DNA of 64,000 nt from Synechococcus sp. CS-1331 (lineage in GTDB: Bacteria > Cyanobacteriota > Cyanobacteriia > PCC-6307 > Cyanobiaceae). Position 1 is the stretch's first letter; each line of letters starts with the position of its first letter. The stretch is taken from positions 1 to 64,000 of the forward strand of contig JAHLYQ010000040.1 in the NCBI GenBank assembly GCA_025127975.1, read 5' to 3'. The notes below the pieces were generated by a model that searched no databases, was not told where the DNA came from, and saw only the letters and a list, made by a program, of their open reading frames with translations. This document shows, one piece after another, positions 47,621 through 56,104 of this stretch. The position numbers and the translations under genes are program-made.

Positions 47621-48658
47621 ATGGCCAAGGTCTTAGAAGCGCCGCCAGCCGACTCCCGCACCAGGGCAAAAGCGCTGTTGATGGGCCTTCAGGATTCCAT
47701 CTGCTCAGGCCTGGCTGAATTTGACGGCGAGGGCGATTTTGCCGAGGAGAGCTGGGTGCGGCCGGAGGGGGGCGGCGGCCGCTCGCGGGTGATGAAGGGC
47801 GGGCGCGTCTTCGAACAGGGCGGGGTGAACTTCTCCGAGGTGGAGGGCAGCGAATTGCCTCCCTCGATCCTCAGCCAGCGGCCAGAGGCCAAGGGCCACC
47901 GCTGGTTTGCCACCGGCACTTCGATGGTGTTGCACCCGCGCAACCCATACATCCCTACTGTTCACCTCAACTACCGCTACTTCGAGGCGGGGCCGGTGTG
48001 GTGGTTTGGCGGCGGTGCCGACCTCACCCCCTACTACCCCTTCCTCAGCGATGCCCAGCATTTCCACCGCAGCCTCAAGGACGCCTGCGACAGCGTCAAC
48101 CCTGCCTACTACCAGGTGTTCAAGCCCTGGTGCGATGAATACTTCTTCCTCCGCCATCGCGGCGAGACCCGCGGCGTAGGCGGGATTTTCTACGACTACC
48201 AGGACCCCCTCGGGGTGCTCTACAAGGGCCAGGATCCCGAGGGCCCCGCGGCCGCGGTAAGCAACCGCCTCGGGGCAATCGAGCAAAACTGGGAGCAGCT
48301 GTTCGCCCTGGCGAGCGCCTGCGGCAATGCCTTCCTGCCCAGCTACCTGCCGATCGCCGAGCAGCGCCAGCCCACGGCTTACGGCGAGCGGGAGAGGGAT
48401 TTCCAGCTCTACCGCCGCGGCCGCTATGTGGAGTTCAACCTGGTGTTTGATCGCGGCACGATCTTCGGCCTACAGACCAATGGCCGCACCGAATCGATTT
48501 TGATGTCGCTGCCCCCGCTGGTGCGCTGGGAATATGGCTACCAGAGCGAGCCGGGCAGCCGGGAAGCCCTGCTCACCGACCTGTTCACTCGGCCCCAGAA
48601 CTGGCTGGAGGACGGCTCGCTTGAGGCGCGCTGCGCTCCTCACCAGGCGGTGAGCTGA
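47621..48658 (+). CDS. hemF: Oxygen-dependent coproporphyrinogen III oxidase
   Basis: Oxidatively decarboxylates coproporphyrinogen III in the heme and chlorophyll route. 345 residues starting MAKVLEAPP at 47621. Diagnostic segments are [35 protein letters not shown] and [20 protein letters not shown], with the catalytic His and Asp residues present. The 3' end overlaps the divergently read amidase gene by 74 bases. Confidence 0.97.
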   Translation: MAKVLEAPPADSRTRAKALLMGLQDSICSGLAEFDGEGDFAEESWVRPEGGGGRSRVMKGGRVFEQGGVNFSEVEGSELPPSILSQRPEAKGHRWFATGTSMVLHPRNPYIPTVHLNYRYFEAGPVWWFGGGADLTPYYPFLSDAQHFHRSLKDACDSVNPAYYQVFKPWCDEYFFLRHRGETRGVGGIFYDYQDPLGVLYKGQDPEGPAAAVSNRLGAIEQNWEQLFALASACGNAFLPSYLPIAEQRQPTAYGERERDFQLYRRGRYVEFNLVFDRGTIFGLQTNGRTESILMSLPPLVRWEYGYQSEPGSREALLTDLFTRPQNWLEDGSLEARCAPHQAVS

Positions 48659-49436
48659 CAGCTAGGGGCTGGGGCTGGGTAAGGGCCTGGGCGGGTTCGC
48701 GGCCCAGGCCCCTTTCGATCGCCTCCACCACCCGTAGGGCAATGGCATCGATGGTGGCCGCGCTGCGGCTGGGATCGCGCAGGGCGGCTTCGAGGGGCCC
48801 TTCGAGCTTGCCGATTTCGAGAATTGCGATGCCGCGCCGCGGCGCCCCCAGGCCATCGCGATAGTGGAGGGGATAGGGGCCAAAGGCCGCCGCCAGGCTT
48901 TCATCGAGAAGGCTGGGGGGGCGATGCAGCGGCGGGATCAGCCCCGACCCCACGCCGTCGGGCCCGTAGGCGTCGTAGTGGATCTCGAGGGCGTAGCCAC
49001 CAGCTGCGGCGTGGGCTTTGCCAACGCTCCAGTTGGTGCGGGGATCATCGCCGTTGACAATCGTGCGCAGGGGCGGATCGTAAAAGCGGATCGCCAGGCC
49101 CCGCCGCTGGCCCAGGGAAACGACCGCCTGGGCGGTGAGCAGGTTCCAGTGGAGCTCGTCGCGCATGGTGGCTTGCATCGGTTTGGCCCCGCCCAGGGCC
49201 ACAGCCGCCCCCGCCGTGCCGGCGCCACCGATCCCCTGGGAATCGGCATGGCCAGCCAGCACCAGAATCTCCGGTTGGCTGGCCATGGGGACCGTGCCCA
49301 GCCAGTCTTTGCTCAGGCGGCTGCGGGGCCCCGTCAGCGGATCGACGTTGGCGATCACGGGAGCTTGGGCGGTGGCGGCGGTGCCTAGGCAGAGAACCCC
49401 GATCAGGGCGGCCCCCACCCAGCGATGACGATCCAT
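48585..49436 (-). CDS. N-acetylmuramoyl-L-alanine amidase-like protein
   Basis: 283 residues with a signal peptide (cleavage likely after [16 protein letters not shown]), so exported. Zinc-ligand positions of Amidase_3 are visible: His in [14 protein letters not shown], Glu in [14 protein letters not shown], His in [13 protein letters not shown] and Glu in [11 protein letters not shown]. The fold is otherwise diverged, so activity on peptidoglycan is an inference. The Pro/Ser-rich C-terminal 30 residues are encoded in the 74-base overlap with hemF. Start at ATG 49436 (MDRHRWVG). Confidence 0.75.
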   Translation of the reverse strand: MDRHRWVGAALIGVLCLGTAATAQAPVIANVDPLTGPRSRLSKDWLGTVPMASQPEILVLAGHADSQGIGGAGTAGAAVALGGAKPMQATMRDELHWNLLTAQAVVSLGQRRGLAIRFYDPPLRTIVNGDDPRTNWSVGKAHAAAGGYALEIHYDAYGPDGVGSGLIPPLHRPPSLLDESLAAAFGPYPLHYRDGLGAPRRGIAILEIGKLEGPLEAALRDPSRSAATIDAIALRVVEAIERGLGREPAQALTQPQPLAVSSPPGEERSAPQASRPPASSGAE

Positions 49437-49446
49437 GGCTTTGGGG

Positions 49447-49998
49447 TCAGATGGGGGAGCTGAGCAGGTTGCCGTCGCTGAATAGGCCGAGCTGGGGCCC
49501 GAGTTCGAGCTCCAGGGCAATCAGTTCATCGCGGTGGGCGCGCAGGCGCAGGGCACTGCCGGTAGCGCTGTCGTGGCTGATCAGCCTGAGCTCGAGGGTT
49601 TCGGCTCGCCTTGCCCTGTTGCGATAGATCATGCCGGCCGCAGGCCCGAACAGGGCCAGCAGCAGGGGCCACCAGCCCAGGGAAGGCAGGAGCTGACGCA
49701 GCACCAGAGCGAGGCAGGCTGCGCCCACTGCCCCTAGCAGCGAGAGCAGAACGGCTAACCAGGGGCTGGCGGCCACCTGGGCGCGAAAGCAGAGGTGGCG
49801 TCGCTCGGGATCGCTGGATTCGGCCTGCCAGCCCCGTTGCAGGAGCCACTCGCTGAGCCGGCCCAGCACCTCCAGGGGCGGCCGTGACGAGCGCACCTCC
49901 ACCACGGTGGTGCGGTCTTTGCTGGCGGCCCGCAGAAAGAAAACCAGGCCGATGGCCAGCAGCAAGGTCAGTACGAGGGTGGATCCGAGGTTGGCCAT
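49447..49998 (-). CDS. Cofactor assembly of complex C subunit B
   Basis: 183-residue membrane protein of the CCB family, needed for covalent heme c(i) attachment to cytochrome b6. Two hydrophobic stretches are visible: STLVLTLLLAIGLVFFLRA near the N-terminus and WLAVLLSLLGAVGAACLALV in the middle. The start is ATG 49998 (MANLGSTLV); an ATG three codons upstream is also possible. It follows RNase D on the opposite strand, back to back. Confidence 0.82.
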   Translation of the reverse strand: MANLGSTLVLTLLLAIGLVFFLRAASKDRTTVVEVRSSRPPLEVLGRLSEWLLQRGWQAESSDPERRHLCFRAQVAASPWLAVLLSLLGAVGAACLALVLRQLLPSLGWWPLLLALFGPAAGMIYRNRARRAETLELRLISHDSATGSALRLRAHRDELIALELELGPQLGLFSDGNLLSSPI

Positions 49999-50067
49999 GG
50001 CGGCCATTCTGCCGCCGCCGGGCCGCGATGTGGCTTGGCAGCATGGGCGGGCTCCTGTCCCATTTCT

Positions 50068-50745
50068 ATGGCCGCCTCCTCCACCCCCAGCAACCTGCCG
50101 GCACCAGCCCGGTTCGCCGTGTTTGACGGCGACCTCGATGGGGAGTGGGCAGCCCTCTATGCCGGCGCGAGGGCCCTGGCGGTGGACACCGAGGCGATGG
50201 GCCTGATCCACGGCCGCGATCGGCTCTGCCTGGTGCAGGTCTGCGACGACCACGACAACGTCTGCTGTATCCGCCTATCGCGCGGCCAGTCCGCCGCCCC
50301 CCGGCTGCAGGCCCTGATGGAAAACCCGGCGATTGAGAAGGTGTTTCACTTTGCCCGCTTTGATGTGGCGGCCCTGGCTGAAAACCTCGGCATCACCGTG
50401 AATCCGATTTTCTGCACCAAGGTGGCCAGTCGCCTGGGGCGCACCTACAGCCCCCGCCATGGGCTCAAGGAGGTGGTGCAGGAGCTGGTGGGGGTGGAGC
50501 TCGACAAGCAGGCCCAGAGCTCTGACTGGGGTCGGGTTGAAGATCTCTCCGATGTCCAGCTCGCCTATGCGGCAGGGGACGTGCGCTACCTGTTGCCGGC
50601 TCGGGATCGGTTGGAAACCATGCTCCAGCGCGAAGAGCGCTGGGAGCTGGCCCAGCGGTGTTTTGGCTGCATCCCGGTGTTCGCCGACCTCGACCGCCAG
50701 CGCTATCACCTGTTGTTCGAGCACTCCAGCGGCGGGAACCGCTAA
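50068..50745 (+). CDS. rnd: Ribonuclease D family 3'-5' exonuclease
   Basis: 225 residues from ATG 50068. The DEDDy active site is intact: ALAVDTEAMGL (Asp and Glu), EKVFHFARFDVAALA (Asp) and QLAYAAGDVRYLL (Tyr and Asp). It is shorter than E. coli RNase D, lacking HRDC domains, as usual for cyanobacteria. It probably trims RNA 3' ends, including tRNA precursors. Confidence 0.93.
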   Translation: MAASSTPSNLPAPARFAVFDGDLDGEWAALYAGARALAVDTEAMGLIHGRDRLCLVQVCDDHDNVCCIRLSRGQSAAPRLQALMENPAIEKVFHFARFDVAALAENLGITVNPIFCTKVASRLGRTYSPRHGLKEVVQELVGVELDKQAQSSDWGRVEDLSDVQLAYAAGDVRYLLPARDRLETMLQREERWELAQRCFGCIPVFADLDRQRYHLLFEHSSGGNR

Positions 50746-50752
50746 GCATGGC

Positions 50753-51010
50753 TCAATCTTCGACCATGAAGTTTTTATCGTTGCCCACCGCCTCCAGTAG
50801 GTAGGTGAGCAGTTCTTGGTTGTTGGTGCCGCTGGATTGGGCTTCCGTCAGCATCTGCCCGGCCAGGGCCAGTTTGGCTGGGGTGTCCCGGAAGCCCTGC
50901 TGGGAGGCCTTGACGTCAACTTTGCGGCGGGCGGCCGCCAGGCTGATACCCAGCTGGCTGGCCAGCAGGCCGCAGGCGGCGTTGTAGGCCCGATCGGGGA
51001 TGCCGGCCAT
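50753..51010 (-). CDS. Conserved small cyanobacterial protein, function unknown
   Basis: 85 residues, MAGIPDRAYNAACGLLASQ at the start (ATG 51010), mainly helical, no membrane segment and no motif I can name. The LAAARRKVDVKASQQGFRDT stretch looks conserved. It lies just after RNase D and 26 bases behind the LpxB-like gene on its own strand. Confidence 0.72.
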   Translation of the reverse strand: MAGIPDRAYNAACGLLASQLGISLAAARRKVDVKASQQGFRDTPAKLALAGQMLTEAQSSGTNNQELLTYLLEAVGNDKNFMVED

Positions 51011-51036
51011 GGCGACGCAAGCAAGAGATCGCCGCA

Positions 51037-52299
51037 TCATCCCAGTAGACGCTGCTCCACCAGGGCCGCCAGCTGGGCGCTGCCGCCGCTGGGGCCCATT
51101 CGGCGCCGGCCGATGGCGGCGAGTCGGGCCCGCTCGGAGGGGTCGGCGAGCAGCTGCCGCAGCCGATCGACCAGCTGCTGGGGGCTGGAGCAGGGCTGCA
51201 CAGCACCGCCGAGCAGGCGGCTCTGGCGGCGGGCAAAGCCGGCCTTGAACTGGGGCCCCGGCCCCGGCAGGGAGAGGGCCGGCACCCCCAACCCCACCAG
51301 CTGTTCGGTGGCGGTGCCGGCGGTGGCCAGCCCCAGCTCGGCCCAGCTAGCCCAGCGCGTGAAGCTGTGCTGGCCCAGCAGCACGGTTAGGCGTCCCAGC
51401 CGCCAGCTGGCCGTGGCGCCGGTGGCGGCGACCTCCGCGGTTTGGGCCACCGGCCTGAAGCCCGCCTGGGCGAGCAGAACCTGCCAGGCCTGGGCCGTGG
51501 GCGTTGACCCTGAGGCCAGCAGCGCTGTGGCCGGCTGGTTTGGTTGCCAGAGCGCCAGACACTCCAGGAGCCGGCGGGCGTTGCCGAGGGCCTCGGGCAG
51601 GCGGCTGCCGGCCAGCAGGATCAGGCGCCTTTGGCTCGCCAGCCAGGCCGGCAGAGGGGCCTGGGGGAAGCCATCCAGCATCGGGTTGCCAGGGGCCAGG
51701 GCCGCCACCCCATGGCGCCGCAATCCCCTGGCGGTGAGCCGGTCGCGCACGGCCACCAGCCGGCAGCGCCGGCTGCCCATCAGGGCCCACTCCCACCGAT
51801 CCCATTCACTGCCCTTGCAGCGGTGGTAGCTATCCGCCAGCGGCGTGGCGCCCCAGTTCGGCGGCCCCGTCGAGGCCCAGGTGTAATCACTTTTGGGCGT
51901 GCCGATGAAGCCGAAACGGCCGCCGCCGCTCCAGGCCAGCAGCAGGGGCAGTAGGTCGCCGACGGCCAGGAGCGGATCGCCCTGGCGCGCCCACCGCCGT
52001 ACCAGCTGCCATTGGCGCCAACTCAGCAGGGGCAGGCCGGCGGCAAGGTCGCGGACCAGACCCCGCAGGCTCTGGTTGCTGAAGCCGCCGCTGGGCAGCC
52101 GCAGCTGGGGCCCGATCCTCTGCAGCTGGCCAGCGGCTTCTGCCGCGGCGAACACCTCGCCCAAACCCACCAGGGGCAGCACCCGAATCTCCACATCCGG
52201 GCGGCGGGCGCGCAGGGCCTGCAGGATGCGCTGGGCGATCAGATCCTCCCCATGGCCGTTGCTCAGAACCAGTAGACGGTTCAACGGCGGGGTGGGCAT
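51037..52299 (-). CDS. Lipid-A-disaccharide synthase-related protein
   Basis: 420 residues of the cyanobacterial LpxB-related family (TIGR03492). The opening LLVLSNGHGEDLIAQRIL, the GFIGTPKSDYTWASTGPP segment and the C-terminal GTATEQLVGLGVPALSLPGP nucleotide-sugar region mark a GT-B-like fold. Cyanobacteria have a separate true LpxB, so this enzyme probably acts on another glycolipid; substrate unknown. Confidence 0.88.
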   Translation of the reverse strand: MPTPPLNRLLVLSNGHGEDLIAQRILQALRARRPDVEIRVLPLVGLGEVFAAAEAAGQLQRIGPQLRLPSGGFSNQSLRGLVRDLAAGLPLLSWRQWQLVRRWARQGDPLLAVGDLLPLLLAWSGGGRFGFIGTPKSDYTWASTGPPNWGATPLADSYHRCKGSEWDRWEWALMGSRRCRLVAVRDRLTARGLRRHGVAALAPGNPMLDGFPQAPLPAWLASQRRLILLAGSRLPEALGNARRLLECLALWQPNQPATALLASGSTPTAQAWQVLLAQAGFRPVAQTAEVAATGATASWRLGRLTVLLGQHSFTRWASWAELGLATAGTATEQLVGLGVPALSLPGPGPQFKAGFARRQSRLLGGAVQPCSSPQQLVDRLRQLLADPSERARLAAIGRRRMGPSGGSAQLAALVEQRLLG

Positions 52300-52343
52300 G
52301 CCATGGCTGATACGATCCGCTGCAGGGAGTTTGCTCCCAGTGC

Positions 52344-52414
52344 GGCGGCATGGCCAAGTGGTAAGGCAGAGGATTGCAAATCCTTTACCCCCAGTTCGAA
52401 TCTGGGTGCCGCCT
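52344..52414 (+). tRNA. tRNA-Cys (GCA)
   Basis: A 71-nt tRNA with acceptor stem GGCGGCA/TGCCGCC, anticodon GCA in TTGCAAA, and T-loop AGTTCGAATCT. Discriminator T. A short T-run (CTTTTT) follows directly and may act as a weak terminator. Confidence 0.95.
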
Positions 52415-52601
52415 CTTTTTGAAAGCTGCCCCCAGGCCCCCTCTGCCTCGCTTCGTGGGGTCTGAGGCTCCGGTTTTGGCAGGGTTGGGCCAGAAAAAAA
52501 TCCCTGGCGTGTTCGACTCCGCCAAGGACATACTTCCCGTCGCTCATGACGACCCCCAAACGTTACTGAGTATTTATTCCTAATAGGGGCATGTCGCCCA
52601 G

Positions 52602-52625
52602 GGGGTGTTCATGCGAAGACACCCC
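52602..52625. promoter_or_regulatory. Hairpin upstream of the 58-residue membrane protein
   Basis: GGGGTGT and ACACCCC pair perfectly (seven pairs) around a ten-base loop, followed by GTTTGTTG. It may terminate transcription from the tRNA or fold in the leader of the small gene at 52692. The 277-base gap (52415-52691) around it holds no other feature I can support. Confidence 0.4.
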
Positions 52626-52691
52626 GTTTGTTGCGCCCCAGCCCCCGCAGGCCATTCGATTGGGGTCACAATGGTGCAATAGGCGTCAACG

Positions 52692-52868
52692 ATGGACAAC
52701 CCCCTCTGGATGATGCTGCCCTGGGCTGTCTTCGCTGTGGCAGCAGGAATCAAATTTTGGCGGCTGACCAGCCTCTTCCGCCGTCACCTGCTGGGCACGC
52801 CGACCGACACCGAACAATTCAGGCGGACCCTGGAGCGCATCTGGGCCAAAGATCAGCAGACAGCTTGA
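52692..52868 (+). CDS. 58-residue small membrane protein
   Basis: ATG 52692 to TGA gives 58 residues: a hydrophobic segment near 6-20 (WMMLPWAVFAVAAGIKFW), then a basic and charged tail ending FRRTLERIWAKDQQTA. The pattern of one helix plus amphipathic C-terminus, good codon use and lack of stops support a real gene that many annotation cut-offs would miss. Function unknown. Confidence 0.68.
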   Translation: MDNPLWMMLPWAVFAVAAGIKFWRLTSLFRRHLLGTPTDTEQFRRTLERIWAKDQQTA

Positions 52869-52889
52869 TTTGTCTTCTGCAGGCTTGCC

Positions 52890-53066
52890 TCAGTAACCCG
52901 AATCGGCCACGCAGCTGCCCTGGCAGCTGATGCCGTTGCTGGCGGTGCGCCCGCAGTGCAGGCACAGGACGGGCTCCTGCAGGGGCTCGGAACAAATGGC
53001 CCCCTCAGGGCCGGGGTCATTGGGCCCAGTGGGTTTTGGCAGCGGTACTTCGATTTGCTTGCCCAT
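52890..53066 (-). CDS. 58-residue cysteine-rich protein (zinc-ribbon-like)
   Basis: ATG 53066 gives MGKQIEVPLPKPTGPNDPG, then CSEPLQEPVLCLHCGRTA with CxxC and SNGISCQGSC with two more Cys, four to five in a short span. This suggests a small metal-binding knuckle. No named family recognised; its size and Cys spacing support expression. Confidence 0.7.
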   Translation of the reverse strand: MGKQIEVPLPKPTGPNDPGPEGAICSEPLQEPVLCLHCGRTASNGISCQGSCVADSGY

Positions 53067-53080
53067 TTGGTCTGATCGCA

Positions 53081-53971
53081 TCAGCCCGCCGGTGGAGCGA
53101 GCTCAAAGCTGAGCACCACGGGCATTGGTTGGGAGCGCAGCACAGGGGTTTGGGGGCTGCCAGCGGTGTCTGGGTGGTTTTTTTCGGCTTCGGCTGCGGC
53201 CGCTTCCGGCCCACAGCTCGCCAATGCCTCCTGGAACAGGGAATCGAAGGTGGCAGTGGGCAGTCGATTACGGGCCAATTCCAGGAAGGCACGGGCCAGG
53301 GATTCCCCGGCCGCTGCCCGCAGCGAGGGATTACTGAGACGAAGTTGCAGCTCGTCTTCGACGGAACGAATGAACCGCTCGGTGACATCGCGCTTGGTGG
53401 AGGCCCTGATGCGGGTGTCCTGCTCTGCCTGGGAGAGAAAAGGCTGGGCTTCAAGCTCCTCCAGCCGGCGACCCAAGCTCTCCAGCACCTCGCGGGCCTC
53501 CGTGGTCACGTGGGCCAGCTGGCCGTCGGAGAGGCGCGGCAGGTCGGCGACATAAACCTTGCCGTGATCCCGCAGGGTCAAGAAGGTGGGCCTTAGGCCA
53601 CCTCGCTGGGTTGGGGCTACCGGCTCCCTGGGCCGCAGGGGGCGCACAGGGGGAGTGGGGCCGGCCGAGCTGCGGCGTCGGGTGAGGCGCTGGCCCGTGC
53701 CCAGCTCAGATCCGACGATGACGGCAGGTCCTGCCCCCAGAAACCGTTTTGGGGAATTTAAAGGTTGAAGTAAAGCTGGCGGCTGCCTGGGGCTTACTGG
53801 TTGGCTTGAATTTACCGGTTGGTTAGAATTGGTTTGCTGGTTAGAGTTTATTTGCTGTTTAGAACGTATCGGTTGCTTGAAGCCTGCTGATTGCGCTGGG
53901 CCTACTGATTGCGTTGGGCTTACTGATTGAGTTGAACTTGCTGATTGTGCTGGGCTTACTGAGTTAGTCAT
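53081..53971 (-). CDS. Hypothetical protein with Ser/Gln/Pro repeat N-terminus
   Basis: 296 residues from ATG 53971. The first 70 residues repeat units such as SVSPAQSA, SVSPTQSV and NSNQQTNSNQPVNSSQ and are low complexity. Residues about 130-280 are helical: DHGKVYVADLPRLSDGQLA and SVEDELQLRLSNPSLRAAAG. The C-terminus is again Pro-rich. No known domain. It lies behind purM on the same strand with 66 bases between. Confidence 0.7.
   Translation of the reverse strand: MTNSVSPAQSASSTQSVSPTQSVGPAQSAGFKQPIRSKQQINSNQQTNSNQPVNSSQPVSPRQPPALLQPLNSPKRFLGAGPAVIVGSELGTGQRLTRRRSSAGPTPPVRPLRPREPVAPTQRGGLRPTFLTLRDHGKVYVADLPRLSDGQLAHVTTEAREVLESLGRRLEELEAQPFLSQAEQDTRIRASTKRDVTERFIRSVEDELQLRLSNPSLRAAAGESLARAFLELARNRLPTATFDSLFQEALASCGPEAAAAEAEKNHPDTAGSPQTPVLRSQPMPVVLSFELAPPAG
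53788..53968. repeat. Low-complexity repeat tract at the 5' end of the 53081-53971 gene
   Basis: On the plus strand, variants of TTGGCTTACTGATTG-type units and of GGTTAGAATTGG recur about ten times, encoding the Ser/Gln/Pro repeats on the minus strand. The tract is AT-richer than the surroundings. Confidence 0.6.
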
Positions 53972-54037
53972 GTAAATCTCCCTTTGATGTCTTCTGGTCT
54001 CTTCGCCCTTCCCCAAATACCCCCTACCTTCACCACC

Positions 54038-55075
54038 CTAGGCAAACGGCAAGCCTGCAAGGGGCTGGGCGCCTGCTTCGCCGCTGGCGACTTCTCCCAG
54101 CAGCCACGCCTGGTAGCCAGCCTCCTGGCACACCGCAAGGGCGGCAGCGGCGGCAGCGGCTGGCACCACCAGGCAGTAGCCCACCCCAAGGTTAAAGGTG
54201 TTCCAGAGGTCGGCCTCGGGCACCCCGCCTGCTTGCTGCAGCCAGGTGAATAGGGGTGGCCGCTCCCAGCTGCTGGGGTCTATCACCCCATGCACCCCGG
54301 CGGGAAGGCAGCGGGGCAGGTTCTCTGGCAGCCCCCCCCCGGTGATGTGGGCCATGCCGTGGATCGGCAGGCCACTGGCCAGGAGGTGTTTCACCAGGGC
54401 GCCGTAGAGGCGGGTGGGGGTGAGTAGGGCCTCAATCAGGGGTAGGTCGCTGCCGGGCATAAGGGTGTGCCCATCGACCCCCTGATCCTTGAGGATGGAT
54501 CGCACCAGGCTGAAACCATTGCTGTGAACTCCGCTGCTGGCGACAGCGAGGATGCAATCTCCGCCCTTAACTGCACTGCCATCAATCACGGCGTCGGCCT
54601 CCACCACGGCCAGGCAGAAGCCCGCCAGGTCGTAGCTGCCTGGGCCGTAGAAGCCAGGCATTTCAGCGGTTTCACCGCCCAGCAGGGCGCAGCCGCTCTG
54701 CTGGCAAGCCGCGGCGATGCCCTCCACCACTTCGGCCATGGCTGCGGGGCTGAGCTTGCCTGTGGCTATGTAATCAAGGAAAAACAGGGGCTCTGCGCCG
54801 CTGGTGATCACGTCGTTGACGCACATCGCCACCAGGTCGATGCCCACGTCGTGGTGCCGCCCATGGGCTTGGGCCAGTTCGAGTTTGGTGCCAACCCCAT
54901 CGGTGCCTGCCACCAGCAAGGGCTGCCGCAGGCCGGCCGGCAGTCGGCAGAAGCCGCCGAAGCCTCCCAGCCCGCCCACAACTTCGGGGCGACGGGTGGT
55001 CTCCACGCTGGCTCGAATCCGATCCACAAATGCCCTGCCTGCGGCCACGTCCACCCCTGCCGTGCGGTAATCCAT
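54038..55075 (-). CDS. purM: Phosphoribosylformylglycinamidine cyclo-ligase
   Basis: AIR synthetase of purine synthesis, 345 residues from ATG 55075 ([13 protein letters not shown]); ATG 55090 five codons upstream is possible. [40 protein letters not shown] and [18 protein letters not shown] are diagnostic of the PurM/PurL ATP-binding fold. Confidence 0.96.
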   Translation of the reverse strand: MDYRTAGVDVAAGRAFVDRIRASVETTRRPEVVGGLGGFGGFCRLPAGLRQPLLVAGTDGVGTKLELAQAHGRHHDVGIDLVAMCVNDVITSGAEPLFFLDYIATGKLSPAAMAEVVEGIAAACQQSGCALLGGETAEMPGFYGPGSYDLAGFCLAVVEADAVIDGSAVKGGDCILAVASSGVHSNGFSLVRSILKDQGVDGHTLMPGSDLPLIEALLTPTRLYGALVKHLLASGLPIHGMAHITGGGLPENLPRCLPAGVHGVIDPSSWERPPLFTWLQQAGGVPEADLWNTFNLGVGYCLVVPAAAAAAALAVCQEAGYQAWLLGEVASGEAGAQPLAGLPFA

Positions 55076-55471
55076 GCGATCGAGGCCCATCGGGCGCTGG
55101 TGCCTGATCCTCTTACGCCGCCCCAGCCCAGCCCGTGGACGACCCGCCGATCGGCACACGTTCCCATCAGCTGCGCTTATCATGGTCATTTGGGCTGCTG
55201 ATCTCCGCACGCCTTGTCGAACCCGCTGAGCCCTGGCAGGGCCTGGGCTGGGGCATTTGATGACAAATTCTGATCGGTTTTGCGGATGGGATTCCTCAGC
55301 GAAACCGCGGCGGAATCGGGTTACCTTTTCCCCGTCCCCAATTTTCTTAAGGAACTCCGAAGGCGAATTCGCAACCCAACTCCATTCAGTTTGGGAGCGG
55401 ATCCAACGCTGACGAATCACTGAATTGCCTCTGGCTGGTGATTGTTGCTTCGGCAACGGGTTTCGTTTGTT
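55076..55471. promoter_or_regulatory. Divergent intergenic region of purM and rlpA
   Basis: About 396 bases with no convincing gene. A perfect GTTGC-TTCG-GCAAC hairpin with a UUCG-type tetraloop lies at 55444-55457, 14 bases before the rlpA ATG. Promoters for purM (leftward) and rlpA (rightward) must lie here, but no clear boxes were identified. Confidence 0.5.
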
Positions 55472-56023
55472 ATGCGACGCACCTTTTCTCTCGGGGCCCT
55501 TGCCCTACTTCTTCCAGGTAGTGCCTTGGTTCCCGCCATCGCTGAATCCAGTTTCGCCGCAACCCAAAACGAGGTTGCTGTCGTTGCTGGTTCCAGCTCA
55601 GCTGCCCCTGAACCCACTCCAGAGGTAGCCATCCGGGAGGCAGGCCCTGATGTTGTGCCCGATCAAGGGATCATCAAGCAGGCTCCTCCGACCCGCCTTG
55701 CCCCGGCAGCCAAGCCAGCTCCCCGGGTTCTCCACAGCTCCAATGGGCAAGCCAGCTGGTATGGGCCAGGTTTCTACGGAAACCGCACCGCCAACGGTGA
55801 GGTCTTCCGCCCCGGCACGATGACCGCTGCCCACCGCACCCTTCCCTTCGGCACCAAGGTGAAGGTCACCAACCTGTGGAATGGCCGCACCACCGTGGTC
55901 CGTATCAACGATCGCGGTCCCTTCCATGGCAACCGGGTCATCGACTTGGCCCATGGCGCCGCCCACAGCCTCGGTCTCACGGCCAGCGGCATCGCCCAGG
56001 TACGTCTTGACGTACTCCAGTGA
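55472..56023 (+). CDS. rlpA: Septal ring lytic transglycosylase RlpA family protein
   Basis: 183 residues with a signal peptide (hydrophobic [20 protein letters not shown]), so exported. The double-psi beta-barrel is clear: [39 protein letters not shown] and [20 protein letters not shown], the latter carrying the catalytic-type Asp. A Pro/Ala linker spans about residues 50-90. ATG 55472 is chosen over a TTG ten codons upstream. A terminator follows at 56052. Confidence 0.93.
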   Translation: MRRTFSLGALALLLPGSALVPAIAESSFAATQNEVAVVAGSSSAAPEPTPEVAIREAGPDVVPDQGIIKQAPPTRLAPAAKPAPRVLHSSNGQASWYGPGFYGNRTANGEVFRPGTMTAAHRTLPFGTKVKVTNLWNGRTTVVRINDRGPFHGNRVIDLAHGAAHSLGLTASGIAQVRLDVLQ

Positions 56024-56051
56024 GCTGAGCTGAGCGGCCATGAGCCCCTCG

Positions 56052-56082
56052 CCCATCCGCCAATCTGGCGGGTGGGTTTTTT
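56052..56082 (+). terminator. Rho-independent terminator of rlpA
   Basis: CCCATCCGCC pairs with GGCGGGTGGG (ten pairs, one G-U) around a five-base loop, then six T. It ends the rlpA transcript 29 bases after the stop and overlaps the GTG at 56072 that could otherwise start panC. Confidence 0.9.
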
Positions 56083-56104
56083 ATTGCCGGTTCGCCGTCT
56101 CCCC

